DNA of 6,347 bases from an uncultured Butyrivibrio sp. (GTDB lineage Bacteria > Bacillota > Clostridia > Lachnospirales > Lachnospiraceae). Every line of letters starts with the position of its first letter. The stretch's first letter is position 1. The notes below the pieces were generated by a model. It had not been told where the DNA came from, ran no database searches, and worked only from the letters and a program-made list of their open reading frames with translations. Below, piece by piece: positions 5,899 to 6,347 of the stretch. A program made the translations under genes and the position numbers. The DNA is taken from the NCBI GenBank assembly GCA_947169985.1, contig CAMVRW010000143.1:1-6347 (forward strand). Reading direction: 5' to 3'.

Positions 5899-6347
5899 CT
5901 ACAAGAGTCCAATCTCTTTATAGAGTTCCATTATAGGCTGGGGCATTGCATCTATCATAAGATCCGCCAGTTCCGCCTCTGACTCTTTCATGCCCTTCAT
6001 CAGCCACTGTACAGTCATATAGACCGAGGACTGACAGTACATCTCCAAAAGCTTTCTGATTTTGTATTCCGGAAGCAGGCCAGTCTTTTCTCTAATAAGT
6101 GCACAATAAAACTCAAAGATCATGAAGAAATCATGCTCCTTTAAGTTGTTCTGCTCATCCCCTTTAAAACCAGCTGTGAAAAAGAGTCTCTCCTGCCTGA
6201 TGTAAGTAAACTTCTTGATCAGCCCTTCCCTTATGGTCTCGCCCTTGCCCATTTCCTTGAAAGACTGCTCCAAAAGGCGGTCAAAGTACCAATTGATAAG
6301 GTCATATTTATCTATAAAGTTCCGATAAAAGCTCTGCCTGGAAACTC
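5899..6347 (-). CDS. TetR-family transcriptional regulator, N-terminus cut by window edge
   Basis: The frame is open from the right edge to a TAG at 5899-5901, giving about 149 codons. The visible N-terminal piece VSRQSFYRNF followed by DKYDLINWYF is the recognition helix and following helix of a TetR-type DNA-binding domain, so roughly 30-40 residues, including the true start, lie outside the window. The remainder is an all-helical ligand-binding or dimerisation domain. Its late segment (VYMTVQWLMKGMKESEAELADLM) resembles the C-terminal domain of the clostridial TetR group that includes the DhaS-like activators. It is transcribed in the same direction as fucO, 116 bp upstream, so it may regulate fucO, itself or a gene beyond the edge; its ligand is unknown. 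A TTG at 6271-6273 is an internal leucine codon, not a start, because homologous DNA-binding sequence continues upstream of it. Confidence 0.85.
   Translation of the reverse strand, partial: VSRQSFYRNFIDKYDLINWYFDRLLEQSFKEMGKGETIREGLIKKFTYIRQERLFFTAGFKGDEQNNLKEHDFFMIFEFYCALIREKTGLLPEYKIRKLLEMYCQSSVYMTVQWLMKGMKESEAELADLMIDAMPQPIMELYKEIGLL

Noticed and set aside
6271..6273. TTG start for the TetR-family gene
   Set aside because: The frame continues upstream with a recognisable TetR recognition helix (VSRQSFYRNF), so the real start lies outside the window.
1..6347. A new multi-gene system, mobile element, CRISPR array or structured RNA
   Set aside because: All genes belong to known families, no long direct or terminal repeats were seen, intergenic gaps are short, and no riboswitch-like or RNA gene structure was recognised by eye.

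Overview
The window looks like a chromosomal segment of a Gram-positive anaerobe of the class Clostridia, most likely a Lachnospiraceae member (Butyrivibrio/Roseburia type). I infer this from strong AGGAGG-type ribosome binding sites, moderate GC, protein flavour, and a Rex-type operator in front of a fermentative alcohol dehydrogenase. No search was run, so the genus is a guess. All five recognisable genes lie on the minus strand, so transcription runs from right to left.

Layout in transcription order: (1) a TetR-family regulator cut by the right edge (5899-6347); (2) fucO, an iron-dependent lactaldehyde reductase / 1,2-propanediol oxidoreductase (4634-5782), with an extended -10 promoter, a perfect Rex-like inverted repeat and a strong intrinsic terminator; (3) a LacI-family repressor (3466-4455), with a promoter and an operator-like site in its leader; (4) an alpha-glucan (glycogen/maltodextrin) phosphorylase (1028-3340), preceded by two near-identical palindromic operators exactly 40 bp apart and ended by an intrinsic terminator; (5) a PAS domain plus degenerate GGDEF protein cut by the left edge (1-907), with its own promoter.

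Functionally, the central pair (lacI-family gene plus phosphorylase) reads as a self-contained module for regulated breakdown of storage or dietary alpha-glucan. The same operator motif stands in front of both genes, which suggests that the repressor controls the phosphorylase and itself. The fucO unit is transcriptionally separate, appears tied to cellular NADH/NAD+ balance through Rex, and may also respond to the adjacent TetR-type regulator. The GGDEF protein is a separate signalling gene.

No RNA genes, mobile elements, CRISPR arrays or phage genes are visible. No intergenic stretch exceeds about 180 bp, so the window is almost fully explained. I found no sign of a new multi-gene system; the most interesting content is regulatory DNA.
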